A stretch of DNA of 64,000 bases from Cephalopachus bancanus (GCA_027257055.1 JAPVLO010000180.1:682001-746000); one strand, 5' to 3'; counted from the first letter of the stretch, positions 1 through 13,293 are shown. A program made the numbers and translations. The notes: a model not told the origin generated them from the sequence alone.

Positions 1-61
1 CTAGAATTTAGAGGTATCCACTCCCCACTTCTGCCACTGTATTCTCCCCTTGCCATTATTT

Positions 62-361
62 ATTTATTTATTTATTTATTTTGAGTTGGAGTCTCACTCT
101 GTCGACCAGACTGGAGTGCAGTGGCTGCTCCTGGCCACTGCAGCCTCGACCTGCTGGACTCCGGTGATTCTTCCACCTCAGCCTTCCAAGTAGCTGGAAC
201 TATAGGTGTGCGCTACCACATCTGGCTAATTTTCTTGATTTATTGTAGAGATGAGGTGTCGCCAAGTTGCCCAGGTGGGTCTTGAACCCGCGGGCTCAGG
301 CAATCCCACTCACCACAGCCTCCCAAGGTGCGGGATTACAGGCTGAGCCACCGAGCCTGGC
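62..361 (-). mobile_element. Alu (strepsirrhine type)
   Basis: Full-length antisense copy with tail (TTTA)n; TSD 'tgccattattt' at 51-61 and 362-372. Confidence 0.95.
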
Positions 362-945
362 TGCCATTATTTTTTTTAAAAGAAAATTATGTCAGTTTTT
401 CTGTAGAATATTCTACTTTCTGGATTTATCTGATGCTTCTCACTCCTTGTAACTTGTTCTTTTATTTCCTATATTTCCTGTAAATTGAAAGTTCGATTTA
501 AAGGCTTGATAAAATTGAGGCTAAATGTTTTTGGTAGGGCATTTCATAAGTTATGCTGTATGCCTTATATTGTAATACAGCAGGGTACAGAAAAAAATGT
601 GGCTTTATATCAGTTGTCATGCTAAGATTGATTAGATGTTTGAGTGTGTTTTAGCATTTATTGATTTTGCCTGAATCACCAGTTTTGTAAGAGATTACAA
701 AATGGTGATATTTCTAACTTAGTAATTTCTTCTACATTTATTAACCGGAATTCTTCTGTAAAGAAGAGCTTTTCTTCATCAACTATATTATGTAAAATAT
801 AGTTTTTATTGTATTATCTTGCTAAATAATAGTAAACATTTTGTTCTTTACCAGTGTTCAGGATGAGGATGGTGTACTTTTGACAAATAAGTCTGTACTT
901 CTCCTCTCCCCTGACCCCAGAGGTGGAGGGACTGTGTCTCTGAAT

Positions 946-947
<2 letters not shown>

Positions 948-994
<47 letters not shown>

Positions 995-1019
995 ACGCGC
1001 GCACACACACACACACACA
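948..1019. repeat. (AC)n microsatellite with CG-rich interruption
   Basis: AC dinucleotides run from 948, broken by 'caccacgcgcg' near 991-1001, then resume to 1019. Confidence 0.97.
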
Positions 1020-1669
1020 TTTTTCAGTGTGATCAACTGCAGTCATTTTTGGTTTTGAATCCAGTTGGATGAGCTTTGGATAGTGGTCTGTGTGGTTTCA
1101 TTTGCCTGTCTTTAATGATCAAGGTTTTGTTTATTTTCCTGTTTAAGGATTATTAGTATTTCCTTTTATGTAAACTGCTTATATCTTTGGCACTAAATTC
1201 TAATTTTTAACTTTTAGATACATTTGGATTGGGCCTTAGAAGTTTAACTGAGTCTGCAATTTTATCTGATGGCATGGATTAGATGCATATTATATTAGGT
1301 GGTTACTTAGCACTGCTGCTAAGGTTCTTGGAAAATTAAAGGTGGCTTGGATTGGTGGAAAAGGTCCACCTGGAGATGAGCTATGGTACCAACAGACTTG
1401 AAAGCCGTCTCCTCAACTCTCAAGGTGTTGCCATTGAGTACCACTGCTTATGTGGTGGTGAGTAGACTTGGAGAAGAAAGGCAGCACCATGTATGATACA
1501 AAATGATTTTTCTTTTCACTTACGTAAACTTTAGTACAATCTATATGTGCTTTTCAAGTTCCAGTCGATGGTTTTTATCTTAAAAGACATTAAAATAGAC
1601 TGAACTTAATGGAGATATATACCATGTTTAAGGATTAGAAGACTTGTAAAAATGTCACATCTTCTCAGA

Positions 1670-1800
1670 TTGACCTATGAATCGAAGGCAGTGAAGTAAA
1701 ATCCTAGCAGCCTTGTTTTGTGAGATTGGGGGTCTTTATAAGTTGATTCTAAAATTTGTATGGAATAGAAAAAATCTAAGACTATCTAAAGGACTTAAGA
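1670..1800 (+). mobile_element. L1 ORF2 fragment
   Basis: The 'cctatgaatc...' to 'agttgattctaaaatttgta' text matches the conserved stretch of L1 ORF2 in the sense direction. It is short and diverged and codes for nothing intact. Confidence 0.55.
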
Positions 1801-3189
1801 AGCATAAGGGGGGTGTGTGTGTCCCCACGCACACACACGTACTTGGTTTAGGTATGCAGAGCTGGCACTTGGGGATGGTGCGGAGAAAGATGAACTTCTC
1901 AGGCAGAAGTGATAGGAATAGTTTGCTAGCCATTTCGTTGTATTTTTTAATCTGTAAGTTCACCATACTTTTGCCAGTGCCTCGCAGTTTATGACTTCAT
2001 AGTTTATTACTTCTTTTCCCCTCAAAGATCCTATGCTGTTCTCGTGCATGATTTTTCTTTTTCTACTTCACCCTGGTTTATAGAGAAAGGTATAAAGGCA
2101 TTTTCAAATGTGAAAAAGCTGTGAAGTATGACTAGCTGCACATTCATTGTAGGTCTGTGGGGGTGGTGTCTGCAGAGGCACCATCTACAATGTTGCGTTA
2201 TACCTTTCTGCTCTGTCGCTTGCTCCTTGGTGATGATATTTGATGTGTGACCTTGAGACTTAGTAGGCTTTGGGATAGCAGGTCCCCCCTCATTGGCAGA
2301 GTCAGGACCTAGGATCACCTAGTTGAGGAATTATTCGGGGTTGGGATGAATCTATGGAGAAGACTCTAACACAGGCACTTGAGGTTGTTCACGCTTGGAC
2401 CCATGTGTGCCGTCTTCAAGGGCAGCCCATTTTTACAGTCAAAAATGGATGTCTGCCAACTTCTAGAAACACGAATGAGACCTTTAGTCTCTTCTAATTC
2501 TTCCTACTGTTAACTTTTTCAGCACTAGAGTAATCAGATTTTGCTAGAATTTCCAGGCATGGTTGTAAAATGTTACTTAGCTTATGTAATAGTTTAAAAT
2601 TTTTCACCCACTTAAAATTACGTGTACAGAAAAGGTCTGGAATAAGTGAAGAATTCAGGAGTAAAAGTTAAATGATGTACTGTTTATTTTTGTAAGTAAA
2701 ATATTTTCAACTACTTTTACACGATTGGTTTTCTGCATGTTTCTAAGTTATTGCATGAGAGCAGCAAAAATGAAAAAGAAGCCGGCACATATTATTCACA
2801 GGTTCTGCGGATCCCCATGTGAGGTGTGGTGTGTGTGAGCATGACCACAGTGTGTGTTGCGCTTGCCACCGAGAACTGGGTACCACAGGACCTTTCACTG
2901 TGTAGCAGACTACTGCGGATTCACTTGTTTCTCAGGCTGTGATGGTCAGCGAGGCAGATGGTGTCTCTTGTCATCCACGGCTCATTGTCTTACTCGTACC
3001 TCGGGGCGTGGAGATGAGCCATGAGGCTGCTCCCAGAGACATGCAGGAAGTATGGTTATGCAGCGGGGGTCAGACTTCTGGGAGGAAGTGGCCCGTTTTT
3101 GTTTATCTCATGTATGTTTTGAAAGACAGTTGGTTTTCACAGATGAACTCTCTGAACACACCCGAGGGTGTTTTATGAAAGGTCTCCCC

Positions 3190-3480
3190 CACACAGGAGT
3201 CCTTTCTGGAGGCAGCCAAAGATGCCCTTGAAGCTGATACCTGAGCCAGAAGAAAGGGCACTGGGAAGGGGGCAGCCCAGGAAAACGGGCAGCACGAAGA
3301 GAGCTCGATGGTGAGGAGAACATGTCGAGTTTGTGGACCTAGAAAGGGGTGGTGAGGGAGGCTTGGAAAAATCGAGGGCTCTTAGAAAAAATATTAAGGA
3401 GTTTAAACTATGTCCTGATATCAGTGGAAACCATTGGAGGATTTGAATCAGGAAGGACATGATAATTTTTTCATTTTATT
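3190..3480 (+). repeat. Ancient dispersed repeat remnant
   Basis: Phrases such as 'ggaaaccattggaggatttg', 'aatcaggaaggacatgat' and the preceding 'ggaggcagcc' order fit the same old family as 7181-7994. It is heavily diverged. Confidence 0.45.
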
Positions 3481-3980
3481 TGATATGCTAGTTGCATTGC
3501 ATTGTGATAGTCACTCTCTTCTGTAGAAATTTACTTCTTGACTACCAAGTCTTTGTTTTTCTAAAAAAAAAAATGAAGTCATAAGATCAGCTACAAATGT
3601 CCCAAACCAGTAGAAATTTCAATAGTACATGCATGTTGTGTGGGATAGTCATGATGGCAGCAGGATTCTGGAAAATATTTTGGTGGGGTGGAGTGGGGAG
3701 GTGGTGGGGCTAGAATGTGAATAGAGCCCCAAGGAGGTGCATGGCTTAGAAAGGGAGTGAGCGAGAGTGAGATAACTCACTTACGAGAAGAACAGGGCCA
3801 GCAGCGTTGGGGCAGGACACTGCTCTGGGGGGTGTGGACCAGTGTGTCTGCAGCCTGCCTGGGGAACTGCGTATTGGTCCTGTACCTGTTTGTGGGTTGG
3901 AGCCCTCCCTAGCACTGGCAATGCTGTGAAGACGAGGGGTTGTGGTGTCTGGAGATGGAATTTAAAAATTACAATTTTAC

Positions 3981-4272
3981 AGCCGGGCTCGGTGGCTCAG
4001 CCTGTAATCCCGCGCCTTTGGGAGGCTGAGGTGAGTGGATTGCCTGAGCCCACGGGTTTGAGACCCGCCTGGGTAGCGAGACCTCATCTCTACAATAAAT
4101 CAAAAAATCAGCCGGGCATGGTAGCGCATGCCTGTAATTCCGGCTACTTGGAAGGCTGAGGCGGAAGGATCGCCGTAGCCCAGCAGGTCAAGGCGCGGTG
4201 GCCGGAAGCGGCCACTGCACTCCAGTTTGGGCGACTGAGTGAGACTCCAACTCAAAAAAAAAAAAAAAAAAA
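3981..4272 (+). mobile_element. Alu, shortened-centre subgroup
   Basis: Full-length sense copy with poly(A); TSD 'aaattacaattttac' on both sides. Has 'gtagcgagacctc', the shortened centre. Confidence 0.95.
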
Positions 4273-4517
4273 TTACAATTTTACTTATTTTTCTTGAAAA
4301 GATAATGCATTTTTATTCAAAGGATACAGTGGTTACAGAAGTGGAAAGTCTCACTTCATCTGTGCCCCCATGTACCTGGTTCTCTTCAACAGAGGCAGCC
4401 AGTATTACCAGTTGTCTTGAATACTCTTTCAAGGAATAGTTTATTCATACGTAGACAAATACACACATATGCCCTCCCTCTTTTTAGACAAGTAATAGCA
4501 TGTACTTTTACATGCTT

Positions 4518-4811
4518 TTTTTTTTTTTTTTTTTTTTGAGCTGGAGTCTCACTCTGTCGCCCAGACTGGAGTGCAGTGGCCGCTCCCGGCCACCGCAGCC
4601 TCCACCTGCTGGACTCCGGTGATCCTTCCGCCTCAGCCTTCCAAGTAGCCGGAATTACAGGCATGCACTACCACGCCCGGCTGATTTTTTGATTTATTGT
4701 AGAGATGAGGTCTCACTGCCCAGGCGGGTCTCGAACCCGCGGGCTCAGGCAATCCACTCACCTCAGCCTCCCAAAGGCGCAGGATTACAGGCTGAGCCAC
4801 CGAGCCTGGCT
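4518..4811 (-). mobile_element. Alu, shortened-centre subgroup
   Basis: Full-length antisense; TSD 'catgctt'. Centre reads 'ctcactgcccagg'. Confidence 0.95.
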
Positions 4812-4818
4812 CATGCTT

Positions 4819-5062
4819 CTTTTTTTTAAGAGACAAGGTTTCAGTCTGTCACCTAGGCTAGAGTGCAGTGGTGCAATCATAGCTCACTGCAGCCTCGACC
4901 TCCTGGGCTTGAGAAATCCTCCTGTTTCAATCTCCTGAGTAGCTAGAATTCCAGGCACACCACTATGCCTGACTCATTTCTAATTTTAATTTTTGTAGAC
5001 ATGGGGTCTTGCTATGTCGGCCAGGCTGGTTTTGACTCCTGAGCTCAAGCAATCCTTTCGCT
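4819..5062 (-). mobile_element. Old Alu (AluJ-like), 3' part
   Basis: Antisense, diverged ('ggcaatcatagctcactgc'-type head); abuts the younger Alu and lacks the final right-end text. Confidence 0.8.
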
Positions 5063-6034
5063 TCTTTACTTTGTGCTTATTTTCATTGATTATATCTTGG
5101 AGCGGCATTTCTGTATTAGCTTTCACATTCTTTTTGGTGGGACGAGCATAGCATTGCTGAATGTACCAAAATTAATATAGCTATTTACTTTTACCATCTG
5201 GATTGTTTCAGCATCTTGTTATTAACGTGTAGTCCAGCAGTGAATAACCATGTACGTGTGAGTAGAAGTAATTTCTTGTGCTGTGGAGGAAGTGTGACCA
5301 AATGACTTCTATTAGCCCATCCAGCTCGTGTTGAGTATATGTAAGAAGCAAGTGTCACAGGTTGGGAGCAAACACTGGGGAGCGCTGAGGGTGCTTCCTG
5401 CATGTTTCCTGGTGCACTGGTAAGGCCGCCCAGATTCGGAGAACCTGGGTATTCTGGAGGGCCTAGACTCTGACCACAAAAGGCTGGAGGGGGAAGCCAG
5501 CATCTGTCCCTCTGGTGCCTGTTTTTGGCACACTTGTTAGAAAGCTGAGGTTTAGAAGTAGGGTCCCTTGGAGACTCTCTAGTGGATTTGGTGAAAGCAT
5601 TGTTTAAACGGTGTGAGTGATGCATTTGAAAGAGCAGAAAAACTAGGGCAGGAAGCCACATCCTAGGCCTCTATAGCGACATCCTTTCCATGGGATGAGG
5701 TCTGAATTTCTGCTTCAGTGCATGAAATGGGAGGTCCACATCCCTGTAAGAACTGGTAGCACCAGCTAATTGCAGTATGAGAATAATTTGCTTTAAAAGT
5801 TCTTCTGTTTCAGTTAACACTTGATCTGACCCTTAATGCTAAATGAACTTAGAGTTCTTCTAGATTTGAGAGCGAGGAGTGTAGCAGCAGCTCGTGTGTG
5901 TCCTCTTAAACACAGTCGTTTGGGGTGCAGTGGAGAGGAGGCAGGGAAGCGTGGGAGGGAGGGAGCACAGCTTTGGGAGCCTTCCCTGTGCTCAGCTTCC
6001 CGACTGAGGAGCTTCACGGACCAGGCATGCTGCT

Positions 6035-6150
6035 CAGGCTCAGTGAGCCTTTTACTTCTTCTGTAAAATGGAAATAATAATCCCTACCACAGAGATTTGA
6101 AGGGACAATACAACACCAACATGCCTGTGAAGTGCCTGGCTTTCATATTC
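6035..6150 (+). repeat. MIR remnant
   Basis: Contains 'cttctgtaaaatggaaataa' and 'gtgaagtgcctggc', the MIR core order. Confidence 0.7.
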
Positions 6151-7180
6151 TTTCCAGGAGTAAATTAGTTTAAAAGAGAGCATGGAGTCTGTTTTGAGAG
6201 ATAGTCTAAAATATCTGAAAATAAGCAGCAGAAATGTAACACTTTTTTGAAGATTGCTTTCTCTTGATGATCAACAGTGGGCAGTGACTCTCCTGAATTA
6301 ATTGTTCAGCTGTTTTAAAAATTAGGCCAGACACCGAGTATAGTAATTTATCTCTTTGTGCTGAATATGCTTTTCATAAAGGCTACTTTTCGGACACCTT
6401 GACTGTATTATAGAAATTGTATTATGTTTACTGAGCACTAGATGGTGCTCATATAAAGCAAAAAAGGGCAGCTCTTGGTACAGTCGCTTAAACTCATTTT
6501 TTTGAGTACCGTGGTCATTTTTAGTATTTTGGAATATAGACAGAGAAGCAACAGGAAGGAAGAAAAGATAAAAATAATGACAACCAGGAGTAACTTGATA
6601 AAATTTTGGTGTATATCCTTTTAATTCTCACTCATTGAAAATGTTTTCATCATACTCCACACATTGTTTAGCTGGCATTTCTCTATAACATTAGTTAGTG
6701 TTTTCTTTCAACATTATTTAAGTGGTTGTAGAGTAGTTGCTTTTATAAATATCCAAAGTTTACTTAATGTTGTGTAGCATTTTAGTTCTTATTTTTCATG
6801 ATTGTATGTAAAAGTATGATGAATTTTCTTGTAGCCAAGTCTCTTTGCATATCCCCAATTTTGTAAGTAGAGTGAATTATTCTAGTTGATTTGCTTGTAA
6901 AATAATCTTTTTAAAATCACGTAAGTAATTTTTATTGTAGAAAAGTCAAAAATACAGAAACAAAAGGAAAAATAGTCATCTTTTTCTTCACACAAAGATA
7001 ACACTGTGATTATCTTTCATACTTTTAAAAAATGCACATGCTTGTATACAACCATGTATATTTGTATCTTTTTTTTTCTTACAAAAATGGGATTATGCTA
7101 TATTAATGTTATATAACTTTTAAAAATTCATGCATTTGATAATTCAAGCAAGTGTGAATATTCTTTGATTAATTTACCTA

Positions 7181-7994
7181 AAAAGAGTTATTGGGCATCT
7201 CCTATTTTCCTAGCACAGTTTTTAAGGGCTGAACATAGGAGAGATGAGATCCCTGCCCCTGTGAATCTCATGTGCTATAGAGGAGATGGGCAGTAACAAG
7301 TGAGCCAGCAAACACAAGAGGTCACTCTTGGAAGTGCCAACTACAGGAAAGGAACGGAAAACAGACCAAGATTAAGGAGAGCGGCAGGATGGGAGCAAGT
7401 GCATGTAGCAAGAGTCCCTGGGAAGCAGCATTTGAGTGGAGGCATGAGTGAGGCCAAGGAGCCAGCCATGCGTATCTGGGGAGCGTATCTGGGGAGCGTA
7501 CTCCTAGGGAGAGTGCTCCTAGGGAAAGTGCTCCAGGTGGAGGGAGCCAGTGATGTGTGTCTGAGGAGAGTGCTTCTGGGGAGAGTGCCCTAGGGAGACT
7601 GCTCCAGTTGAGGGAGCCAGTCCTGCACATCTAGGGAGAGTGCTCCAGGCAGAAGGAGCCAGCCATGCGCATCTGGGGAGAGTGCTCCAGGTGGAGAGCT
7701 AGCTGTGTACATCTGGGGAGAGTGCTCCAGGGGAGGGAGCCAGCTGTGCCCATTGGGAGAATGTTCCAAGTGGAAGAAGCTAGCCATATGCATCTGGGGA
7801 GAGTGCTCTGGGTCGAGGGAGCAAATTCTGTGCATCCCGGGTCAGTGCTCCAGGCACAGGGAGCAGCCAGTGTAATGAACTTGAGGCAGGAATAGCAGTT
7901 CTACCTGAAGAGGAAGAGCAGGAAAGCCAGGGCAGCAGGATGGGGAGCTAGAGACAGTCACATGGGGACTGTGGGCCGCATGTGGGGTTTGTCA
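7181..7994 (+). repeat. Ancient dispersed mammalian repeat hosting the minisatellite
   Basis: The left part, with a 'gatgagatccctgcccctgtg' phrase (7246-7266) and 'gggcagtaacaag', and the right part, with 'gaacttgaggcaggaatagc', match the order of an old dispersed repeat I know from mammalian introns. I cannot name the family with certainty. Related stretches are at 3190-3480 and 54660-55800. Confidence 0.5.
7440..7872 (+). repeat. Minisatellite, ~45-60 bp unit, about 7-8 degenerate copies
   Basis: Units follow the pattern gagccagcc-atgcgcatctggggag-agtgctccaggtggagg. Start points recur near 7460, 7540, 7610, 7656, 7700, 7736, 7780 and 7850, with variable unit lengths. The flanks on both sides ('gccaaggagccagccatgcg' on the left, 'gggagcagccagtg' on the right) continue an ancient dispersed repeat that holds a single copy of this segment, so the array is an internal expansion of that repeat. 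Confidence 0.8.
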
Positions 7995-8121
7995 TGTTGC
8001 TGGCATTCTAGAGATGAGCGTGTGATAATAATAATAGGAAAACGGCAGCATTTGGAATTGAGTCTAGTGTGCTATCATTTACTAACTTTCCTGTAATATA
8101 GAAAGATTTTATTCACATAAT

Positions 8122-8475
8122 TTTTTTATCGTGATCAAATGCACGTAACATAAAATTTGCCTTTTCAATCGCTTTTAAGTGTACAGTTCAGTGGCAATAA
8201 GTATATTCACAGTGTTGTTCAATCATCCTCATTACCCCCTTCCAGAACCTTTCGTCACTCCAAACAGGAACGCTGCCCCTATTAAATAACAGCTTCCTAT
8301 TTCTCCCTCCCTGCCACCCGTGGTAACCTTGTTTTACTTCCTGTCTTTGTGAATTGATGCTCTGGCACCTCATGTAAGTGGAACCACTCAGTATTTGCTC
8401 CTGCCTTGGCTTGACTTATTCCACGTAGCGTAATGCTTTCACATTTCATCCATGCTGGGAGCTTGTCAGCATTTC
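8122..8475 (-). mobile_element. Old L1M 3' end fragment
   Basis: Antisense phrases 'aagtgtacagttcagtggca' and 'catttcatccatgctgggag' are typical of the 3' UTR of old mammalian L1M elements. Confidence 0.75.
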
Positions 8476-8809
8476 CTTCCTTTGGGATGAATAATAAGGC
8501 TTGTATGCACAGACCACGTCATACAATATTCTAAACTTCAGTTTGTTGTACTTATTCTTTTAAAGACTTCCATTTCTCTTTAGCATTGGTAGGTTCCAAT
8601 CACCACTTTTTTTTCGAACTTTCTCTTGCATTATACAAATGTTTAATTCTAAGAGAAAACGATAAAAGAATGATACAGTGATGAAAGATAATGATAAAAT
8701 ATTCTGCTAGCATAAGTAAGTGTCATTTTGACTTACCAGTTTTTACTTATCAGTGAGTACTTTTGTGTATCGTGCTAGGCTCACTTCCTTAGCCACATCT
8801 CCCAGCTAG

Positions 8810-8810
<1 letters not shown>

Positions 8811-8840
<30 letters not shown>
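8811..8840. repeat. (ATT)10 microsatellite
   Basis: Ten ATT units abut an antisense MIR remnant. Confidence 0.95.
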
Positions 8841-8842
<2 letters not shown>

Positions 8843-8950
8843 ATTCTGTTACTATTCCCTTATGTGAGAACACAGATCTGGGAAGATTGTCCAAAGTCGC
8901 ACAGCAAGTGGCCAGTGAGGAGCAGATCTGAGCCAGACTTGTTGATGGAG
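8841..8950 (-). repeat. MIR remnant
   Basis: 'ccaaagtcgcacagcaagtg' followed by 'gagcagatctgagccag' is the reversed MIR core. Confidence 0.7.
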
Positions 8951-9166
8951 CCCCGGAAAGGACATGCTGTGTCTTTTGGAAGCATAGACCTAGCTCCAGT
9001 GACCACTGAAGAACTGCCACATTAGGTTACACAGAGATTGTGGAGGAAAGAGGCACCAGTTTATCTGCACATTTTTATGTGCTCTCAGAGCTACAGGTCC
9101 TGATTGCAGGCACCTTATGTTAGAGTGCTGTTATGTCCAATAACATACTGATGGGTCATGTGTTTT

Positions 9167-9444
9167 GTTTTTTTTTTGAGTTGGAGTCTCACTCTGTCAC
9201 CCAGATTGGAGTGCAGTGGCCGCTCCCGGCCACCGCAGCCTCAACCTGCAGGGATCTTTCCGCCTCAGCCTTCCAAGTAGCTGGAACTACAGGCGTGCGC
9301 TACCACGCCCAGCTCATTTTTATTTATTGTAGAGATGAGGTCTCGCCAAGTGCCCAGGCGGGTCTCGAACCCGCAGGCTCAGGCAATCCACTCACCTCAG
9401 TCACCCAAAGGCGTGGGATTACAGGCTGAGCCACCGAGCCCAGC
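9167..9444 (-). mobile_element. Alu (strepsirrhine type)
   Basis: Antisense; TSD 'tgggtcatgtgtttt' at 9152-9166 and 9445-9459. Has an internal deletion after 'cctcaacctgc'. Confidence 0.95.
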
Positions 9445-9650
9445 TGGGTCATGTGTTTTCAACTTTGCCTTGAGGGGACTGGGTCTTCTCACTGTTTAAG
9501 GGGAGCTGCCTGGATGATCCTTTCTCAGTTTCTTCATCTTTTTCCTCAGTTGAGAAACTGGAAAATAAACTTTTATTGAATTAGGTTACAAGTTTATAAC
9601 TGACAGAAACAATTAAGTGATTGTAAAGTTATAGTTTTCTTTAAACTTTT

Positions 9651-9939
9651 TTCTTCTGAGTTGGAGTCTCACTTTGTTGCCTAGGCTGGAGTACAGTGAC
9701 ACACTCACCGCTACCACAGCCTTGACCTGCTGGGTTCAGGTGGTCATTCTGCCTCAACTTTCCAAATAGCTGAAACTATAGGTATGCACTACCATGCCTG
9801 GCTAATTTTTTTTATATGTTGTAGAGAAGAGTTCTCACCAAGTTGCCTGAGCTGGTCTCGAACCGCTGGGCTCAGGCACTCCTCCCACCTTGGCCTCCCA
9901 AAAGTGCTGGGATTACAGGTGTGAGCTGCCGTGTCCGGC
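9651..9939 (-). mobile_element. Alu, diverged
   Basis: Antisense; TSD 'tctttaaactttt' / 'tctttgaactttt'. Confidence 0.92.
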
Positions 9940-11524
9940 TCTTTGAACTTTTGATGCCTAGCTCTGTTTCTATATTTTTATTCTCTTTGGCACATTTTAT
10001 GTACAATTTTATCACAATTTTTCAAATTGAAACAGTCTGTAATGGGCCTGGGAGAGCTACTAAGCTGTTGTCTAAATTCTAATTTTTTTCATTGTAGGTT
10101 TTCTTGGTTGCTTATCAAAATAATGTGCTTGTTCGTACTAGGCTATTTGTACTCGTACAAGGAATAAATAATTGGAGACTTTTCTTGGCATCTTATTTTT
10201 TCAAATTGAGGGATCACAAGAAGTTCGGTTTTTACAACTTGAGTCAAAACCTTTTTTTTCTTGTCATTTCATATATGCCTTTCTATGCAAAATCATTTCA
10301 GAAGATGCTTGAGTTTGCCCAAATTACTCCCTTAAACTCAAAATTTAAATAGGGAAAACATACTGTTTAGCACATTAAAGGGACAAGTAAATTTTATTCC
10401 AAGGACACTCTTGATTCTTTTTCTTGCTGTGTTGGTTGGAATCTGCTTCTTAAAGTCATTTTTTTCTCTTACTCTCGTGAGCAAATACAATATTATCTAG
10501 CAGAGTAGTTGCTGAAATTCTGACATCTTGATAGTTGCCGTTCCTTTTATTGTGGTAGTTACATGACATTGTATGGACTTGTCTGAATCATATGACTATA
10601 AACACCTTTTTGGTTCTGCTTGGTGAATTAAAAATTGCTATAATAAATTAATATGCAGTTTTTATCCTTTGACTTTTTCCTATTAGTAGGCCCTTTAAAA
10701 AACGTTAACCTTCCTGCAGCTTAACCACTGAATGGGCTGGGCTGATTCTTGTTAGTTTTGTGAATTATTTCTGTACTTCTCCCTTTGCGAAGGTACAGGG
10801 AGAAAAGTCTTCAGAAATGCTTTTATGCTTTTCTGAGTGGTTGCTTGTTGATTTACTCTGGTCACGTATTAAACTGACACACGTTATGTATTTGTCAAAA
10901 TATGCATGTTGTGGGCTGAAAATGGTCCCATTAATATAAATTGTTTCTTTTGAGCTAATTTTATGACAGAATTTTCAGTTGAAGGGACTCAGGCTTCTTC
11001 AGTGTTAGTTTACGGACCTTCTGGCTACTCTGGCTGTTGAGTAGCCCTACCTTCGGTCACTCCCCCAAGTGTTTGCCTGTCTGCTTTTCTTTGAAAGACT
11101 TGCATTGTGCTTTCTCACCTTTCATTGTTGAGATTCACATGCAGGAATAGTGTGCCTAAAAGTGAAATGAAACCAGTCAAATCATCGAAAGCTGTGAACT
11201 GGGGAATAGTTCATTTAAAATTTTAGCCTTCTGACCATAGTTTAATGGTTTTGTAGCAGTTACAAAAAAGTCATCTATCATTGTACCACTTACCTTACAG
11301 ATTTAAAATTTTCTTTTTCTTCCGATTCTTTACCATTTATATATTTTTTTCACATGATTGTAATTATAACAGATATAATTTTTATAATAAGTAATACATG
11401 CACGATGACTTCTTTAGGTATATATATAACTTCTAAATAGTTGGTGGGGTGTTTCTGGATTGATACTGCATGGGTTTGCCTTAATAAAAGAGTATCTAAA
11501 TTAATATTATTCTTATTGAAAGGG

Positions 11525-11745
11525 TATTAAACTGGAAGTTAGGTGTGCTTATTCTCATATTGTGACCTTGGGCAAGTTACTTAGCTTCTCTTTTTCTGTC
11601 ACTTGTAAATGAGGATACTACTGTTTCCTCAGTCAACTTCTCAGGGTATCTAAGAGAAAGCAAATGAAATAAGGTGAAAGAACCTTGAATAGTGTATATA
11701 GGACTATAAAAAATGCAAGTTATAGCAGCAAATGTATTTGCATGT
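11525..11745 (+). repeat. MIR remnant
   Basis: 'gaccttgggcaagttactta' then 'cttgtaaatgaggatacta' is characteristic MIR core. Confidence 0.85.
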
Positions 11746-12226
11746 CAACAATTATTTGCTAATGTCTTGAAGCACATTTCTTTTGTGGAAGGTTAAATAA
11801 TACTTTCCTTAAATCCCTTCTCTTGTTGAAATTTCTTTACAGTATAACACAAAGGTCAGTTTCAACTCAGTTTTAGACAAACAGCCCCAACTTCTGAATT
11901 AGTAGATTTCAAACCCATGAAGCCCTTCTAAGTGTCTACCTAACTGCAATTTTTAGTTTTTTAAAAAATACATTTTTTTCTCTGTAGTGTATAAAAATGC
12001 TTGAAAAATCTAATTTTATATGAGAACCAAATTCTATATTTGAGAATTTGATAATCAGACTTTTTTTTTTAGGTTGCAGTGTTATTACCCAACCGGTTGG
12101 TAAGCTTCTTTTCTAAGACTATATATTAGTCGACCTCTTATTTTCTTTCGTTAATCCCTGAGGACCAACACCATGGCCTGGCAGTGTCCTTTGGTACCTC
12201 TTATGTTACTTAAAATTCTCAAGTAT

Positions 12227-12514
12227 GCCGGGCTCGGTGGCTCAGCCTGTAATCCCACGCCTTTGGGAGGCTGAGGTGAGTGGATTGCCTGAGCCCGCGA
12301 GTTTGAGGCCCGCCTGGGCAGCGAGACCTCATCTCTACAATAAATCAAAAAATCAGCCGGGCATGGTAGCGCATGCCTGTAATTCCGGCTACCTGGAAGG
12401 CTGAGGCGGAAGGATCGCCAGAGCCCAGCAGGTCGAGGCTGCGGTGGCCGGGAACGGCCACTGCACTCCAGCCTGGGTGACAGAGTGCGACTCCCACTCA
12501 AAAAAAAAAAAAAA
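12227..12514 (+). mobile_element. Alu, shortened-centre subgroup
   Basis: Sense, poly(A); TSD 'aaattctcaagtatg' at 12212-12226 and 12515-12529. Confidence 0.95.
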
Positions 12515-13033
12515 AAATTCTCAAGTATGGACAGATGAAGAAGAAAGAGGCTGATTGGTTGGTAGAAAAGCTAAGAGAGTGAGTTGACAAAGGAGAAAAC
12601 AGCTGAATGATAGAAACCAGTTGAGGGTAGCAGTCATTCTCTTGGGTGCTGCTGGTAGGGTCTGTGATGAAGGTCCCAAGGCATCAAATAAGTTATTCAC
12701 CTGAGTGTGCTTCTTCTGTTAACACCAGCATTTTCCTCAAACTGAACCCTTTGCAAGCTGCTATGCCAGTTGACTAATGTACTGTACATAACTCTTACAT
12801 ATTTTCATATGTGACCCTCATTAGGAATAGGTATTAAATTAGATGACCCTCATTTACCCTTTTTTTGTGTTTATTTTGGTTATGGAAGCTTGAATTTTTG
12901 AATTATAGGCTTCATATGAAAGTGCTTTTTCTCCTACCAACAAATGTTTTTTCTTGTTCACTTGTCAGGATGGAAAGACTGCTTGACTCTTAGCAGTGGT
13001 CCTCAAATGCATGGAGGGATGCTTCCTTTATTA

Positions 13034-13293
13034 TTATTGTTTTTTGAGTTGGAGTCTCACTCTGTCGCCTAGAGTGGCATGTTCCCTGCCACCGTAGCCT
13101 CGATCTGCTGGGCTCTGGCGATACTTCCACCTCAATCTTCCAAGTAACCAGAACTACAGGCACGTGTTACCATACCCAGCTAATTTTTGATTTATTGTAG
13201 AAATGAAGTCTCGCCTAATTGCCCAGGTGGATCTGAAACCCGCGGGCTCAGGCAATCCACTCGCCTCTGCCTCCCAAAGTGCTGGGATTACAG
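13034..13293 (-). mobile_element. Alu with internal deletion
   Basis: Antisense; lost ~25 bp after 'gtcgcctaga'. Ends early at 'gggattacagg'; TSD degenerate ('ggatgcttcc' / 'ggatgcctgc'). Confidence 0.9.

Noticed and set aside
814..1036. ORFs with long Val-Cys runs on the - strand
   Set aside because: They are translations of the (AC)n microsatellite, not genes.
5191..5661. 156-codon ORF on the - strand
   Set aside because: No recognisable domain, no splice sites and low-complexity composition; it is most likely chance in unique intron.
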